Shown piece after piece: positions 45,950-58,220 of a DNA stretch of 64,000 nt. Both the position numbers and the translations under genes were made by a program. The stretch covers positions 62,001-126,000 of the forward strand of contig BROG01000253.1 in assembly GCA_030159075.1 (NCBI GenBank), written 5' to 3'. Numbering within the stretch: position 1 is the stretch's first letter; each line of letters begins with the position of its first letter. This DNA is from Atrina japonica. Its lineage: Eukaryota; Mollusca; Bivalvia; Pterioida; Pinnidae. Under the pieces are notes generated by a model, which was not told the DNA's origin, did no database searches, and saw only the letters and a list, made by a program, of their open reading frames with translations.

Positions 45950-47240
45950 ATCAACTTGATTGTATATGTTTAAATCACACCCCTTTTGTAATGAATAAAT
46001 GCTTTCAAAGTAACATGTACACAATATATATTAAAGATTAAATATTTTACTTTCATTGACTCATATCACACAATGAATAAAACTAAAAAGTCAAATCAGC
46101 TACAATTCTTTCTCTTCATTATCCTCCATTTTGGGTTATTCCATTTTGTCTAGACATCAAGCAACGTAGTCTATGGATGCTATTATTATATTATTATTAT
46201 TCTGTTCGTTTCCTTCACTTTGATTAAGATTCTTAGTACTTCTTGCATTAAAGGGACCAAAGTTACATCTTTTGATATAAGTCAATATTCTCCTTTAAAC
46301 TGAAAACGGCCGTATTTACAAACGTATTCACAGATTAACCTGTGACATAACAAAAGAAAGAACTTAAAAGACTGGAGATCTTATGAGAATTTCTCAAGAG
46401 ATTTGAAAGCGAATTGGAACCAACTTAAGAAGATTCTAAGATATTGTAACGTCTGAGAATATTTCTTACATGACTAGCTTAGCGAACGCAAACTTCTCAA
46501 ACTATATGACCTTTATGCACGTGCACCGTGGTGCATAAGGTTTTATTTTTGTACCAAAAAACACAGTATACAATATTTCGCATTCAGGACCATCTACCTG
46601 CCTGTTTCAGAGTGGTCTGATTAGTTAGGTGGTCTCTTAGGTAACGATATGGTAGTTTTTCATAATTTTAAGACATTTTCATTTGATTGGATACTTTTGG
46701 TCATACATGAGGTGGTCTCCTAAAGAAGTGGTTCTGTAAGCGATGATCCATTGTATTCAGAGAAATATACATTGTATTTTGGTTGTGTCCGGCTGTTGAA
46801 AAATCAGTCACGTGATACAAACATAATATATAAAGTTATATACAGTGTAGGACAAAAGTCAGGTGACGCTATATGTTTCAAATAAAATCAAATTTCATTA
46901 AAAAAACTCATTTTAATACAGTTTTCATTGTCAAGCATTATAAACCTTTGTGTTTACTTTTGTTTTATATTTCCATTGTTGTTTTCTTGCGTAAGGTCGG
47001 CGTGAATCCATTTGCCGGATTACAACTTATATATTATTTTGTGTGCTGTCTAGAAATATAAAATTCCATGGAGACATCGGCAGTGGCTTGGAAAGAGTCA
47101 TATCCTTGACTTTGGTGTAGATTGGAGCGTAAAACTCTAATATAATGGTTGCGTAGAAAAAGGGAGTTAACTCTTACACATATAGAAGTCAATGGAATAA
47201 CATTTGTGACTGAAATAAAATGTAAACGGTAAAGGTAATC
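45950..47240. other. Unassigned stretch
   Basis: No supported exon. A partly inverted pair, GTGGTCTCTTAGGTAAC and GAGGTGGTCTCCTAAAG (46630-46740), may be a worn MITE. Confidence 0.4.
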
Positions 47241-47275
47241 ATTTACTAAACGCTCAATGCCAAACTACCACTAAT

Positions 47276-47276
47276 T

Positions 47277-47350
<74 letters not shown>

Positions 47351-47364
47351 TCTTCTTCTTCTTC
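47276..47364. repeat. (ACT)n(TTC)n tract
   Basis: About 65 bp of ACT followed by a short CTT run and CTG/TTG triplets. Confidence 0.95.
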
Positions 47365-47399
47365 TTCTACTGCTGCTGTTGCTGTTGCTGCATACAATG

Positions 47400-47660
47400 G
47401 TGTAATTGTAGAGCGTTCGACACCCGGAACCGGGAAGTGGTTGCTCCTTCGACGAAAATATATGAAGTGAAGTTAATGGTTCTTTCTGATGATTAGTAAA
47501 ACGAAGGTCACGTGTCACGGTGGAAGTGACACGTAAAAGAATGTTCACTGCATTAGCATCTGTCCATAACACAGGTAAAAATCCTAGCACTTTATCTAAA
47601 ACTGATGACATCTGAATATCAGTGAAAAATCCTTGACGGGACTTAAACAACAAACAAACT
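47400..47660 (+). mobile_element. SINE, family S4, copy 2
   Basis: AAGGTCACGTGTCACGGTGG, TCCATAACACAGGTAAAAA and the ending TTGACGGGACTTAAACAAC link it to the 6785 copy and to the SINE tail class. It lies between two (ACT)n tracts. Confidence 0.5.
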
Positions 47661-47671
47661 AACTACTACAA

Positions 47672-47692
47672 CTAGTTATTACTACTATTATA

Positions 47693-47756
<64 letters not shown>

Positions 47757-47808
47757 TAACTACTACTACTACTACTACTACTACTATAACTACTATTACT
47801 ACTACTAT

Positions 47809-47871
<63 letters not shown>

Positions 47872-47874
47872 CGT

Positions 47875-47911
<37 letters not shown>

Positions 47912-47946
47912 GTTACTACTACTACTACTACTACTATTACTACCGT

Positions 47947-47985
<39 letters not shown>

Positions 47986-47988
47986 CGT

Positions 47989-48051
<63 letters not shown>

Positions 48052-48108
48052 CGTTACTACTACTACTACTACTACCGTTACTACTACTACTACTACTACT
48101 ACTACCGT

Positions 48109-48141
<33 letters not shown>

Positions 48142-48144
48142 CGT

Positions 48145-48177
<33 letters not shown>

Positions 48178-48180
48178 CTT
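47672..48180. repeat. (ACT)n tract, about 510 bp, with ACTACCGTT interruptions
   Basis: ACT repeats broken at intervals by CCGTT, which suggests local duplication of blocks. Confidence 0.95.
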
Positions 48181-48267
48181 TAATACTAATAGACCTACTA
48201 TTACTACTGATATAGTTGTAAATGTTGCCGTATTAACAATACCCAAATTATAGAATTAGAAGATAGG

Positions 48268-48330
48268 CCAAAACAAAATTCTGTCAATAAAACTTCATCC
48301 TTTGAGATCGAATTTAATATAAATGTGAAT
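48268..48330 (-). repeat. R2 fragment
   Basis: TTCTGTCAATAAAACTTCATC then TTTGAGATCGAATTTAATA, next to the (ACT)n tract. Confidence 0.45.
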
Positions 48331-48544
48331 ATTGATAATTTTCTGTAAATTTCTATGCAACACTAATGTAAGTTGTCATGGCGATCCTATCATGTCAAGT
48401 ATTTGAAAAACATCACTAAAAGTTCACAATTTCATTAATGATAAATTTGAATTGTATAATACTCAAGCCAGTTATATTGGTCGTTATAATTACAAGTCAT
48501 CAATCTTCACATCAGACTCTCACCAAGTTGAACTTGTGCTTGTT

Positions 48545-48600
48545 AACATAAATCCTGGACATCCTTAAGATTTATACTTTGGTATCTGAGATTTTTTTTA
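48545..48600 (+). repeat. R1 tail fragment
   Basis: Only ATCCTGGACATCCTTAAG and ATACTTTGGTATCTGAGAT are present. Confidence 0.6.
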
Positions 48601-48920
48601 TATTAATAGCCCCCTTCCTCACTTTTTCGGAATGCGTAAATAAAAATTCATCGGCTTTATCAATACTTTCGAAAATGATACCTTGAAAATTTATGATGCA
48701 GAGGAATTTTGACGAAATATAACGAAATACGAATAAAAATTTCAAGGTAAACGGTACCCTTTGATTTTTAATGTTTCACTTATACTCCTATTCATTTCCA
48801 AGAACAAACATTGTACTGAAGTTTCAAGTATAACAATATCACTGCAGTACACGACTAGTAAGTTTAATATGTCATTATAACTTTAGAAGTATGTTTATAA
48901 TATTTATAACCACTAGGTCT

Positions 48921-49440
48921 TTGCCACTGCTGGTGGACCGTTTGAGTTCCCGAGGGTATACATAAACTTATTACCTGATATTTCGGTACCAGCTGATAAT
49001 CTTATACTAAAGTAATATTCGTCACTGTTAACACCATTTAAGTTCTAAATTCTTCAAAAGCTAAGCTTTATAAGATCTTCATTGTATTTTGAATTGGAGC
49101 ACAACTGATGAAGTGTAACTGACAGAAACGAAACGATCGTAGCATTATAATTTTGGTAATATATGTTTAAAATATTCATAACCAATAGGTTGTTGCCACT
49201 GCTGGTGAACCGTTCGAGTTCCCGAGGGTATACTTACCTGGTATTGTCCGTACCAGCTGATAATCTTATACTGAAGTAATATTTGGCACTCAGAACACAA
49301 TTAAATTCTAAATTCATCAAAAGCTAAGCATTATAAGATCTGTTTTAAATTGGAGCTCAACTGATGAAGTCTAATTGACAGAAACGATTGTCTTGAGCAT
49401 TATAACTTTGGTATTATGTTTGTCATATTTAAAATATATT
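48921..49440 (+). repeat. R2 tandem dimer, 272-bp period
   Basis: TTGCCACTGCTGGTG occurs at 48921 and again at 49193. Each is followed by TTCCCGAGGGTATAC, CAGCTGATAATCTTATACT, CAACTGATGAAGT and TTGGTA(A/T)TAT. The two units join without a gap. Confidence 0.85.
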
Positions 49441-49489
49441 TGATTTATAATATGTACCCTCAATAATCAAACGTTTAGAATGCTGGGCG

Positions 49490-49635
49490 ACTTCGACAGG
49501 GGATGCTTACTCCTCCATGGCACCTGATCCCATCTCTTGATTTGAAGAGGTCCGTGTTTGTTTACTTTTTTACCCGATTTGTACCTATACCCTGGACATC
49601 CTTATGATTTATACCTTGGTATCTGAGACTTTCTA
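49490..49635 (+). repeat. R1 fragment (core and tail)
   Basis: CGACAGGGGATGCTTACTCC through CCTTGGTATCTGAGACTTT. Confidence 0.8.
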
Positions 49636-49869
49636 TAATCACATAAGGTGTCTGTATATGACAGAATGAGATACATCTATGCATATTGATATAACCTTCG
49701 CAAAAAGAAACTTGAATGATTCAGTGAATGACAATACAACCATAAAGTGTAATAAAGAGGTACCGATAGATATTCGAAAAAGTTCATTAGAATACAGCAA
49801 ACTAGAAATCGCGTTAGATGTCAACGTTCCGCAAATTTTTTTCGGTCGGTATGATAGTCTTTTTTGCGA

Positions 49870-50099
49870 TTACTCTGTTTCACTAAGTGAAATCTTGAGT
49901 TTTCATTTCGTTGGCGGTTATTCAGACGTCAGTACCAATTGTGACGAAGAGTCGTTTCAGGTTTTTCATTTGGATTTGACTGTGGATTCACGGCGGATGT
50001 GACCGGTCGACAGGGGGATGCTTACTCCTTCATTGCATTGTTTGTCTATTTTTACCAGATTTGTATCTATATCCTGGACATCCTAAATATTTATACATT

Positions 50100-50102
<3 letters not shown>
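49870..50102 (+). repeat. R1 dispersed repeat, tail replaced by (TA)n
   Basis: ACTAAGTGAAATCTTGAG (head), CAATTGTGACGAAGAG, GGCGGATGTGACCGGTCGAC; the tail ATTTATACATTGGTATA runs into the TA microsatellite at 50102. The frame at 49679-50002 overlaps it. Confidence 0.75.

Positions 50103-50174
<72 letters not shown>
50101..50174. repeat. (TA)n
   Basis: Pure TA at the tail of an R1 copy. Confidence 0.97.
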
Positions 50175-50176
<2 letters not shown>

Positions 50177-50220
50177 GTCAAAGGCTGAGAACGAGAAAAA
50201 GATATATATATATAACAACG

Positions 50221-50310
50221 GTCTCGAAACGAGGGACAATCGCTAATCCTAAACTGGATAGGACCAGGTGTCCGGAAGGAGTCAGCGTTCCCTGTTAGCA
50301 TGCAAATGTC
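50221..50310 (+). repeat. R4 dispersed repeat
   Basis: TCTCGAAACGAGGGACAATC, GACCAGGTGTCCGGAAGG and CCCTGTTAGCATGC. Confidence 0.65.
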
Positions 50311-50977
50311 ATCAGTCAGCTCCAGGGCTTGGCACCATAAAACCTTAGAACTTACTGAAGTCTGAGAATGTTCTCAACTCGGCTTGCTCAGCCAATCTAA
50401 TTACAGGATTAGCCAGAGTTGAGTTGAAGTTTTAGACTTAAACGTAATTTTTAAGTTTTATGGTGCTAGGTCCAAATCTTATAGGCGAAAGGGAATCGCT
50501 GTGTAAAGTTATTTCTTATTGTATCAAGTGTATTTACCGTTTATTTGAAGATTCACAATTAGAATTATATAAATATATCCTGAATTCAAATGACTCAATC
50601 TTCTGTACAAATCAAAAACGATCTGACTGCCCTGATTACATTATGCATTTAAACTTAGTTCACTCCGGATACATGAGGGTACCTACCTCAGAATTCTGCC
50701 AAAAGAAATTAATTTTTCCGGTCAAACTAATTTGTGCAAACAGGAGACGTTATCTTGATATAACAAAACGACGTTGACATTTTTATAGAGACACAGCTGG
50801 ATTAGTCATACTGGACAATGAGTAACTATAATTCAAACTTTCTCATGAGAGAGTAATTGATAAAATCAACTTGAAGTTCTATTATGCTCCAAACTCTAGT
50901 TCAGGTGGGCTTCAACATGAGAGAATCAAAAATTATCTTCATATCCTGCCGCTTCATGAAAAATGATGTATCTGGGC

Positions 50978-51176
<199 letters not shown>

Positions 51177-51179
51177 TCC

Positions 51180-53860
51180 GGGCTTTGGTAGTTTAAATAC
51201 TAATTCAGTAACAGACATTTTAAAATAACATATCATAATTTGGTATTAGTCATCGTCCGTAGACAACCAGCAGGCGGAACTACTTTAATCCTGACATATC
51301 CTGTCTTCTGTACTCACAAGTTACTCCATACAATTCTTCGTGGTAAAACACACCTATTGACTGTTGCTATTTGCGAAAATTCATTCTTCTAATTCAAATT
51401 TACCGTTGATTTTGTGTAAAAAAAAAGTGAAATTATAAATTTATTATGAGTTAATATTGTAGTGTAAACGTGAAATACCAAATTGGTTCAATATCATAAC
51501 AGTAGTCTGCGTAAAACAATAAAGAAACGGAAGTTAGAAGAAAAAAGTCATTTACCGTGTTAGAAATATGACGGCATATTGATCGGCTGTATGATTGCTT
51601 CACCGATAAACTGAAGCATGCTTTGATTAAAATAATTACAAAGGTTTCTTAAGGAGAGGAAAAGTCTTACACAATCGATGTTAATGTTCAGTGGCAGATA
51701 ATCTTATCATGCAACCAGCGTAAAGTGAATATAAATTACTAAGTGACTGATAACAGTTTCTCACATAATTCTAAATTTAACCACTGACGATTGGAATGCC
51801 ACATATTTTGACTTACGTTATGGACATATGTCATAACAAGGGGTCATTTAATATACCAGACTTTTGTCGTTGATTTCTTACGCCGAACGCTATTAAATGG
51901 AACAATACTTTTGATAAACACCTTTCAAAATCGATTTTTTTTCTCACTTTTATGGAGATGTCGCCAGCTCTTGTTGAACCACCACAAATGATGATCTGTG
52001 CTAAAGCTTACACCAATGCAGTGCATGTGAGTGTTCTGTCGCGTGCTACACCAGCCTTGACCGTTATTCACTTATATGAAAACATCAAAAGTTAATAGTG
52101 AACTGTCATCAATTAAGATATATGCTACAGACGTTTGTCAGTGCGATGATGAAGTCACCTCTGTCATAACTGGGCGTGATTTCCAAGCATTATGTTGGGT
52201 GTTTGAGGAAAGAGAAGCCACTTGTGTTGTAAAAGAACCACGGGGATGACCATATCTATATTCGAGTCAGTGCACTTAGCTTGCATTACCATTGAACCAC
52301 TAAGTAGCAGTGTCAAACGTTAAAGTCATATCAAAAGTAATTTTATATGCAACACCGTCGTAAAACCACGGACTGGAATTGCTATGCTCCTCCTACTCGT
52401 GACCTCATGCAACCGAAAACTCTCGTACATATTTATTATTATTTATAAAGCCTCGGCCAATCAGATCGAGGATTTTAAACGGTTTCAGAATTGTATTGGA
52501 TCAAAAAACTATGCGATAACTTCCGTTGCCGATCACAACTGCAGTGGTTGGATAAATTGAACAACACCTACTTCTTATAAATATGCATTAGCTACGAGAG
52601 ATTTCGGTAGCATGAGACCACGGGTAGGAAACCTGGTTTCCCGAACCCTGGTTTTACGAAGATGCATATGCTATTACTCCCACTGTATCATGCAAAATAA
52701 ATATGATGTAATCAGTGGCAGAACTTACTTTAATTGCGTTTAGGCTTCAATTGACAATTTTGTAACACCGTAGTAGGAAGGTTTTGAAAAAAAAAAATCG
52801 ATTACGATGTACCTAGCAAAATGAAAGTCAGCGGGATTCGAACAAACGCCCAGTAGAGCTTATAGACTCCATTGTTTAAATGCGATGCTCTAACTACTCT
52901 ACCAAATCGGCTCCACAGAATAGTTTCAAATATTTGGACAATACCTTCAGACTATCTTCTGACAAGTTGATTTTTAGATACTAGCGCTCATTTTTCTTTT
53001 TTCTTTTTTTTTAGAAATACCTCATAACAATAAAATTCCCTTTGTTTTCCAGACGTTTATTGTTAATTGCGCGTGATGTTAATTTGTATTCCAACAGACG
53101 ATACTTCCCTTATCAGCAGACACATTGTTCAAAACATTAATAAATAAAAGATCTATCGTTGAATAATTACCCGTTACTCAATATCAGCGTTATATTAGCA
53201 TCCATTTAATTGTGTTTTGTATTCAGTCGTACTACAAAGCAAACAATGAGCGGTTGTTTCCAAAGATGAATAGATCATAAGTCACTTTTAACAAATTTGA
53301 ATTGAAAGCAAAGGTAATAGGTGACAGGTGAAAGGACTGGTCAAACGGTATACCAAACTTTACATAGAATATAAACCAGGCCCAGTTCTAATGATATTTC
53401 ACTTCCTAAGGCTTAATAACCACGTGTACAAAAGTAGCATGGATTATACAGCGTTTCTTTGGATTACTTTTCATTCATCGCAATATTTAACGGAAATTTT
53501 ATTTTGATAAAAACATTTAAAATAACAATACTTTTAATTTTGACGTTTTGTATCTGGACAGAGCACTTTAAAATAACCATTTGCATCGGAACACCAGGTG
53601 AAGAAGTATAATCCAGAAGACATGATAAGATTTCTTACTTCAGAGATTCTCATAATATCACGTAGCTCGATCGATCGGCCTCCCTGTGTTAATTACCCTT
53701 GTTCTCTTAAGAATTGTACGTAACCAACAAAACAGTAGAGACCAAATCATACTTTATGTGAGTCGAGAGAAAGCAGAAATCAAAAGTGTACAATCAACAT
53801 AGGAAATAATAGTAATATTTGTCAAACACGTAGGGAATAATAGTTATATTCGTCAAGCAC
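51180..53860. other. Mostly unassigned stretch with short coding-like frames at 51957-52250
   Basis: Two overlapping short frames, about 47 and 57 codons, in a more GC-rich patch at 51957-52250. No splice sites or family match. Apart from the SINE head at 52825 I see nothing else. Confidence 0.35.
52825..52920 (-). mobile_element. tRNA-like SINE head
   Basis: The minus strand reads GATTTGGTAGAGTAGTTAGA (A box) and TGTTCGAATCCCGC (B box) with about 40 bases between. There is no clear body; it is a SINE head or tRNA pseudogene. Confidence 0.6.
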
Positions 53861-53906
53861 AACAGAATTGTCTACTTTACTTTTATTTTTCGAAATTCTC
53901 GGAAGA

Positions 53907-54482
53907 ATGGTAATTTCACACAATGAAATTATGAAGGAAACACATGGAAATCGGTGGAAAAAGACGAAGAAAGGACGATTTGAAAGACATAGAAGTTATC
54001 CTGAAGATGGAAGCAAATTGAAAACGGAATTAAAACTTCCCTTGCTTCTCCCAAAGACATGCACAACAAAGAAAGGACCGTTGTTGATCTATTCTAAAGA
54101 CAATAACGATTCTTTTGGGAAATATCCATTGGATAGGACCGGAAAAAACAAAGAAGATGAAAAGTGTTTGAACGAAAAATCATTTAAATTACCGCGTAGT
54201 CAGTTTATTTTTGGAAATAGTGTTCCGAGTGTAGCATCTTTTGCAGGATCAATACTCCGATACGGACAAAAGAATGATCGTGATGGGATATTTATGAAAT
54301 TTGTAAAACACAACGAGAAGGGAACAAGTTTTAATTCACCGGAATCTAAAGTTACGATGTCTCTTCCTTTTCCGCCAATTTTCTCGCGTGCCATGCCAAG
54401 ATATTTTTTTAGTTTGCCTCAATCTCTTCCGGTGTCGAGAAATGGATTGGTACATCTGCCGAGAGGCCAAAGACCAAGATGA
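53907..54482 (+). CDS. Orphan basic protein, single exon, 191 aa
   Basis: An uninterrupted frame of 191 codons from ATG 53907 to TGA 54480-54482; the frame is open a little further upstream to 53868 without an ATG. In DNA this AT-rich an open frame of this length is unlikely by chance. The protein is basic and polar at the front (RWKKTKKGRFERHR), has several Lys/Leu/Pro segments (ELKLPLLLPK, KSFKLPRSQF), and ends Pro/Phe/Arg rich (LPFPPIFSRAMPRYFFSLPQ). No signal peptide, membrane helix or cysteine motif stands out. The short SFKLP word also occurs in the CxxC protein at 38.7 kb, which is too little to claim kinship. A 5' untranslated intron is possible. Confidence 0.5.
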   Translation: MVISHNEIMKETHGNRWKKTKKGRFERHRSYPEDGSKLKTELKLPLLLPKTCTTKKGPLLIYSKDNNDSFGKYPLDRTGKNKEDEKCLNEKSFKLPRSQFIFGNSVPSVASFAGSILRYGQKNDRDGIFMKFVKHNEKGTSFNSPESKVTMSLPFPPIFSRAMPRYFFSLPQSLPVSRNGLVHLPRGQRPR

Positions 54483-55455
54483 TATGCCGTATTATAGAAC
54501 ATACTAAACTCAAAAGTAGCTTGAAATTATATAAATTAAAATTGCAAACAAACTATGGAGAAGCTTGTCTCCTACAGAAAAAAGACGTGGAGTGATAATC
54601 TTGTATGTAAGGTGTATATCCCCAGCTCCTGGAAATGCGAAACGAAACATGGACATTGAGATACGATGAGCTATATAGACTTTTTTAGCAAAGTTTATAC
54701 TGAATTATACAAAATAATTCTGGAATTTGTGGTGATTTTTTAAACAGAATTATTATATAATCATTTGTTATATATCATTTTGTATATTTATGAATTTTAA
54801 TTAGTTCAATTTCTTCTTTAATACATAAAATTAACCTAAAGTTATATAATTATTATTTTGTATAATTGTATAAATTTTAGTTCACTTTCATCGTTGATTC
54901 ACAAAATTAACCTAAATGTACTTAGGACCTACAGTTGGTAACACTGTAAATTTGTATAATGTGAGAACGATTTCCTCCATAGAAGTCACATCAATGTATT
55001 CAAAGTAGAGAATAAGTCAGTATTTTACATACTATCTAGGCCGAAATTGTGTTTACACGCACTCAGAAAAAAATCTAAATTAACTTTAATGTCCTTTTGA
55101 AATGACTGATGTCCGGAACATATACACTAACCATATTTTCGGAAGTAAGTCTCCGAGAAAAGCACACGAAAACTATGTCCGCATTCGTTTGATTACACGC
55201 AATGTGGTACTATAGCAATATTTACTCGTTTTCGGATCAACCTGAACATCGAGCGAGTAATTGCAACAATTGATCTTTGGAATATTCAATAATGGCCGAT
55301 AGCTAATAAAATATATATGTTATGTCGTAATGAAAAGTCGTCGGATGTAGATAACAATCATGTGCAAATCAAATGTGAGTTTGTTTGTTTTTGTTTACCG
55401 TTTATGTTATGCCCTGCATAATGTTTGATATAACTATATAGCGATATTGTTGAGT

Positions 55456-55824
55456 GGGGGCATTGGCTGTGTTTACCAGAAAAACTTATTTCAATTTTTT
55501 TACTTTTTCTATTTGTACGTGATGTACAATAACAAATAAGGGTTATACACGGTCATAAAAATCTTATATTCCTATATATTTTGTGATAATAAGGTCAGGT
55601 CCATTGTGGTATTCATATACAAATAGTAAGGTTGAGTTAATTAATTGCAATTGAGAAAGTGTAAAACCTGCAGCTGGCTTTCTCAAGCAATTTTCACAAA
55701 ATATATAGGAATTTAAGAAATATTATGCCTTACTTTTTTTTTTTTTTTTTGGTTTGTTTGCCGTTGTATATAAATCTAACTACTGAAAAAGGGGGAAATA
55801 AAAAAACACAGCTAATGCGCCTTT
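55456..55824. mobile_element. Foldback MITE (FB family), copy 4
   Basis: The tips GGGGGCATTGGCTGTGTTT and AAACACAGCTAATGCGCC are inverted repeats. The arms contain GATGTACAATAACAAATA and TATATTTTGTGA as in the 33884 copy. Confidence 0.75.
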
Positions 55825-56019
55825 TAACAATATTGTGTGTAACGTTTACCTCAGTTCTACAAAATACTTTAGATCTGTTGAATACCCCCCCCCCCAAAAA
55901 AAAAAAACGAAAAAAAAACCGAGTGATTCGTTAGCTAACTGAGCAATTAACATATAATTTGGACTGAACCATGTTATCAATTAACGTCAGTGTGTGTGAA
56001 CAGGTTACACCTCCTATTT

Positions 56020-56200
56020 TACATAGATCTCACTGTGGTCTCAAATGGTTGTCGCCGGTGGACATAGGATATTTTATCCTCCATGACACCTGGTCTCACA
56101 TCTGCAGTCTTCAGGGTTTCAACACTAATTCATTCTGTATATTTTCTAAATAAGAACATCTTTACTGCTAGAACTGTGGTATCTAAGATTTTCATATTAT
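56020..56200 (+). repeat. R1 dispersed repeat, diverged
   Basis: CACTGTGGTCTCAAATGG, ATCCTCCATGACACCTGG and GGTATCTAAGATTTTCAT keep R1 order with many changes. Confidence 0.55.
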
Positions 56201-56234
56201 TTTTTTTTCATTTAAGTGCCACACCTTCCGTAGC

Positions 56235-56500
56235 ATACATAAACACTTATATTTGGCACTGTTAACACTATTTAAATTCGAAAATTGTCTAAAGCTAAGA
56301 TAGTCATTTTTTTTTTTACAGTGGTTACTCTTAGACGGATTTCGGCTATACACGTTTAGAGATATTATTTGGCCTTGTATGATACCACTTTATCTTTAGA
56401 AAATACACATACTTTTCAAATTGGAGCTCAACTGATGAAGTCTAATTGACAGAAACGATATCGTCTTGAGCATAATAACTTTGGTATTATGTTTATAATA
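56235..56500 (+). repeat. R2 dispersed repeat
   Basis: GGCACTGTTAACACTATTT, AGCTAAGATAGTCA, GGAGCTCAACTGATGAAG and AACTTTGGTATTATGTTTAT. Confidence 0.75.
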
Positions 56501-57658
56501 TATATACACATTTTAACTAATGATGTCTTTTGCGGCACTAATACTAGTGTATACGAATGCATACTGTAGTATTTTAACCAAAACTATGTGTCCCGACTGG
56601 GGACTGTCATGCCATCTCGAAATTTTGTCTATCCAATTGCCAAAACCAAGGATTGTTACTGCAGTCCATATTGGTTGGGAAGCAACTGTACTAACCACTA
56701 TTTGTATTAAGAGCAGAGAGAGAGAGAGAGTTTATTACAGTAGGGAATTATAAATAAATTACAAAAACACTAAAGCACTTCTAGAATTCTCATGAAATAT
56801 TAATGATCTATGTATATCATATAGATATTGATTGACGGAGAAAGTGTCTATTTCATAATAAAGGATTATATTATATTTCATTTTGTGTTATGTATTTCTT
56901 GATATATTGGTGTATTTTTCAATGTGAATAAACTATGTTTGAATCTAATAAAATTATCAAAAATTCAGGTGGGGAAAGTTGTATCTTCCCTTTATTTGGA
57001 TATTGATTAAACGTGCAGTCGTGAATAAAACTAAATTAATCGAAATGCAATAATGAAATAGACTGTAGAATTAAAGGGGGTCAGAACATACAATATCTGT
57101 TCTAACTTTACAGTGAGAGTGTTACTTAAAAGGAAAAACAAAGGAAAATACATGTATATACATTGTACTTGTATACAAGTTCATATCAAGAACTATACAC
57201 TCTATAAAGTTCATTTCAGGAACAGATGAATTATAGAATCAAGTTCAATTTCATTCATTCCACACGGTATAGACATCCGTATTCGACAAGATGGGGTACA
57301 ATTTACCTGATTAATTATCCCCGCGTTTGAAGGTACCCTAGATGTAACGCTTGAAACATATATTGACTGTCATCTTCGTCATGAGAGGCAATGGCTTGTA
57401 TTTCACTTACCATTCGAAGGTCTGATTAATCACCACGCATTTAAAGGTACCTAAGATGCAGTGTTTCAAATACTCATAGATACTACAAAGGTCTGTATAT
57501 TATACCCATTCTTTTAAAAGTATTATCTAATGCAAGATAATAGTAGCAACTTAAGGCCATTCCAAGTTTTTTTCCCTCTGTTTAGCGCCTGCGGACATGT
57601 CGGTTTTGAAATCATACTAAAGACAAAAAAGCCATTAACATAAAGGGGAAAATTCGGA

Positions 57659-57901
57659 AGTGGCATTAACTGTTTAAAAAAAAACAAAAAAAACGAAAAA
57701 AAACACAAAAATTTGGATTGATGTACAATAACAAATAAGAGCTAAACACAGGCACAAACATTCTTCTATTCCTATATATTTTGTGACAATCATTAGCAAA
57801 CGAATAATTGCCAAACTGGGTTTCTCAAACAATTTTCACAAAATACAATGGAATATATGAATGTTTATGCCTATGGTAAAAAACACACCTAATGCACCTT
57901 T
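57659..57901. mobile_element. Foldback MITE (FB family), copy 5
   Basis: The tips AGTGGCATTAACTGTTT and AAACACACCTAATGCACC are inverted repeats. The inner GATGTACAATAACAAATA and ACGAATAATTGCC match the other copies. Confidence 0.7.
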
Positions 57902-57984
57902 ACATGAACATTTATTTTCATCAATGTGAAAACTATTGTCATAGGTAATTTCAAATTGTGTGCCAAATATAAATTTTGATAAGT

Positions 57985-58220
57985 TTAATTTCGTTTGTGA
58001 CAAGGATACACTCCTCACGTGTTTCATTGGACTTGACTGTGGACTCACGGCGGGTGTGACCGGTCGACAGGGGATGCTTACTCCTCCATGGCACCTGATC
58101 CCACCTCTTGGTTTCCAGAGGTCCGTGTTTGTCCATTTTTACCGGATTTGTATCTATGTCCTGGACATCCTATTGATTTGTACTTTGGTATCTGAGATTT
58201 TTATAATTTTATTGTTTAAC
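57985..58220 (+). repeat. R1 dispersed repeat, best-preserved copy
   Basis: TGTGACAAGGATACACTCC, GACTCACGGCGGGTGTGACC, GGTCGACAGGGGATGCTTAC, the core, CTATGTCCTGGACATCC and TACTTTGGTATCTGAGATT. A good reference for the family. Confidence 0.85.

Noticed and set aside
47246..47653. 135-codon minus frame
   Set aside because: A poly-Ser portion from the (ACT)n tract joined to an S4 SINE on the opposite strand.
49679..50002. 107-codon frame
   Set aside because: Its second half is an R1 repeat; the first half alone is too short to support.
50460..50777. 105-codon frame with several cysteines
   Set aside because: Length is not exceptional for this composition, there are no splice signals in phase, and nothing is recognisable.
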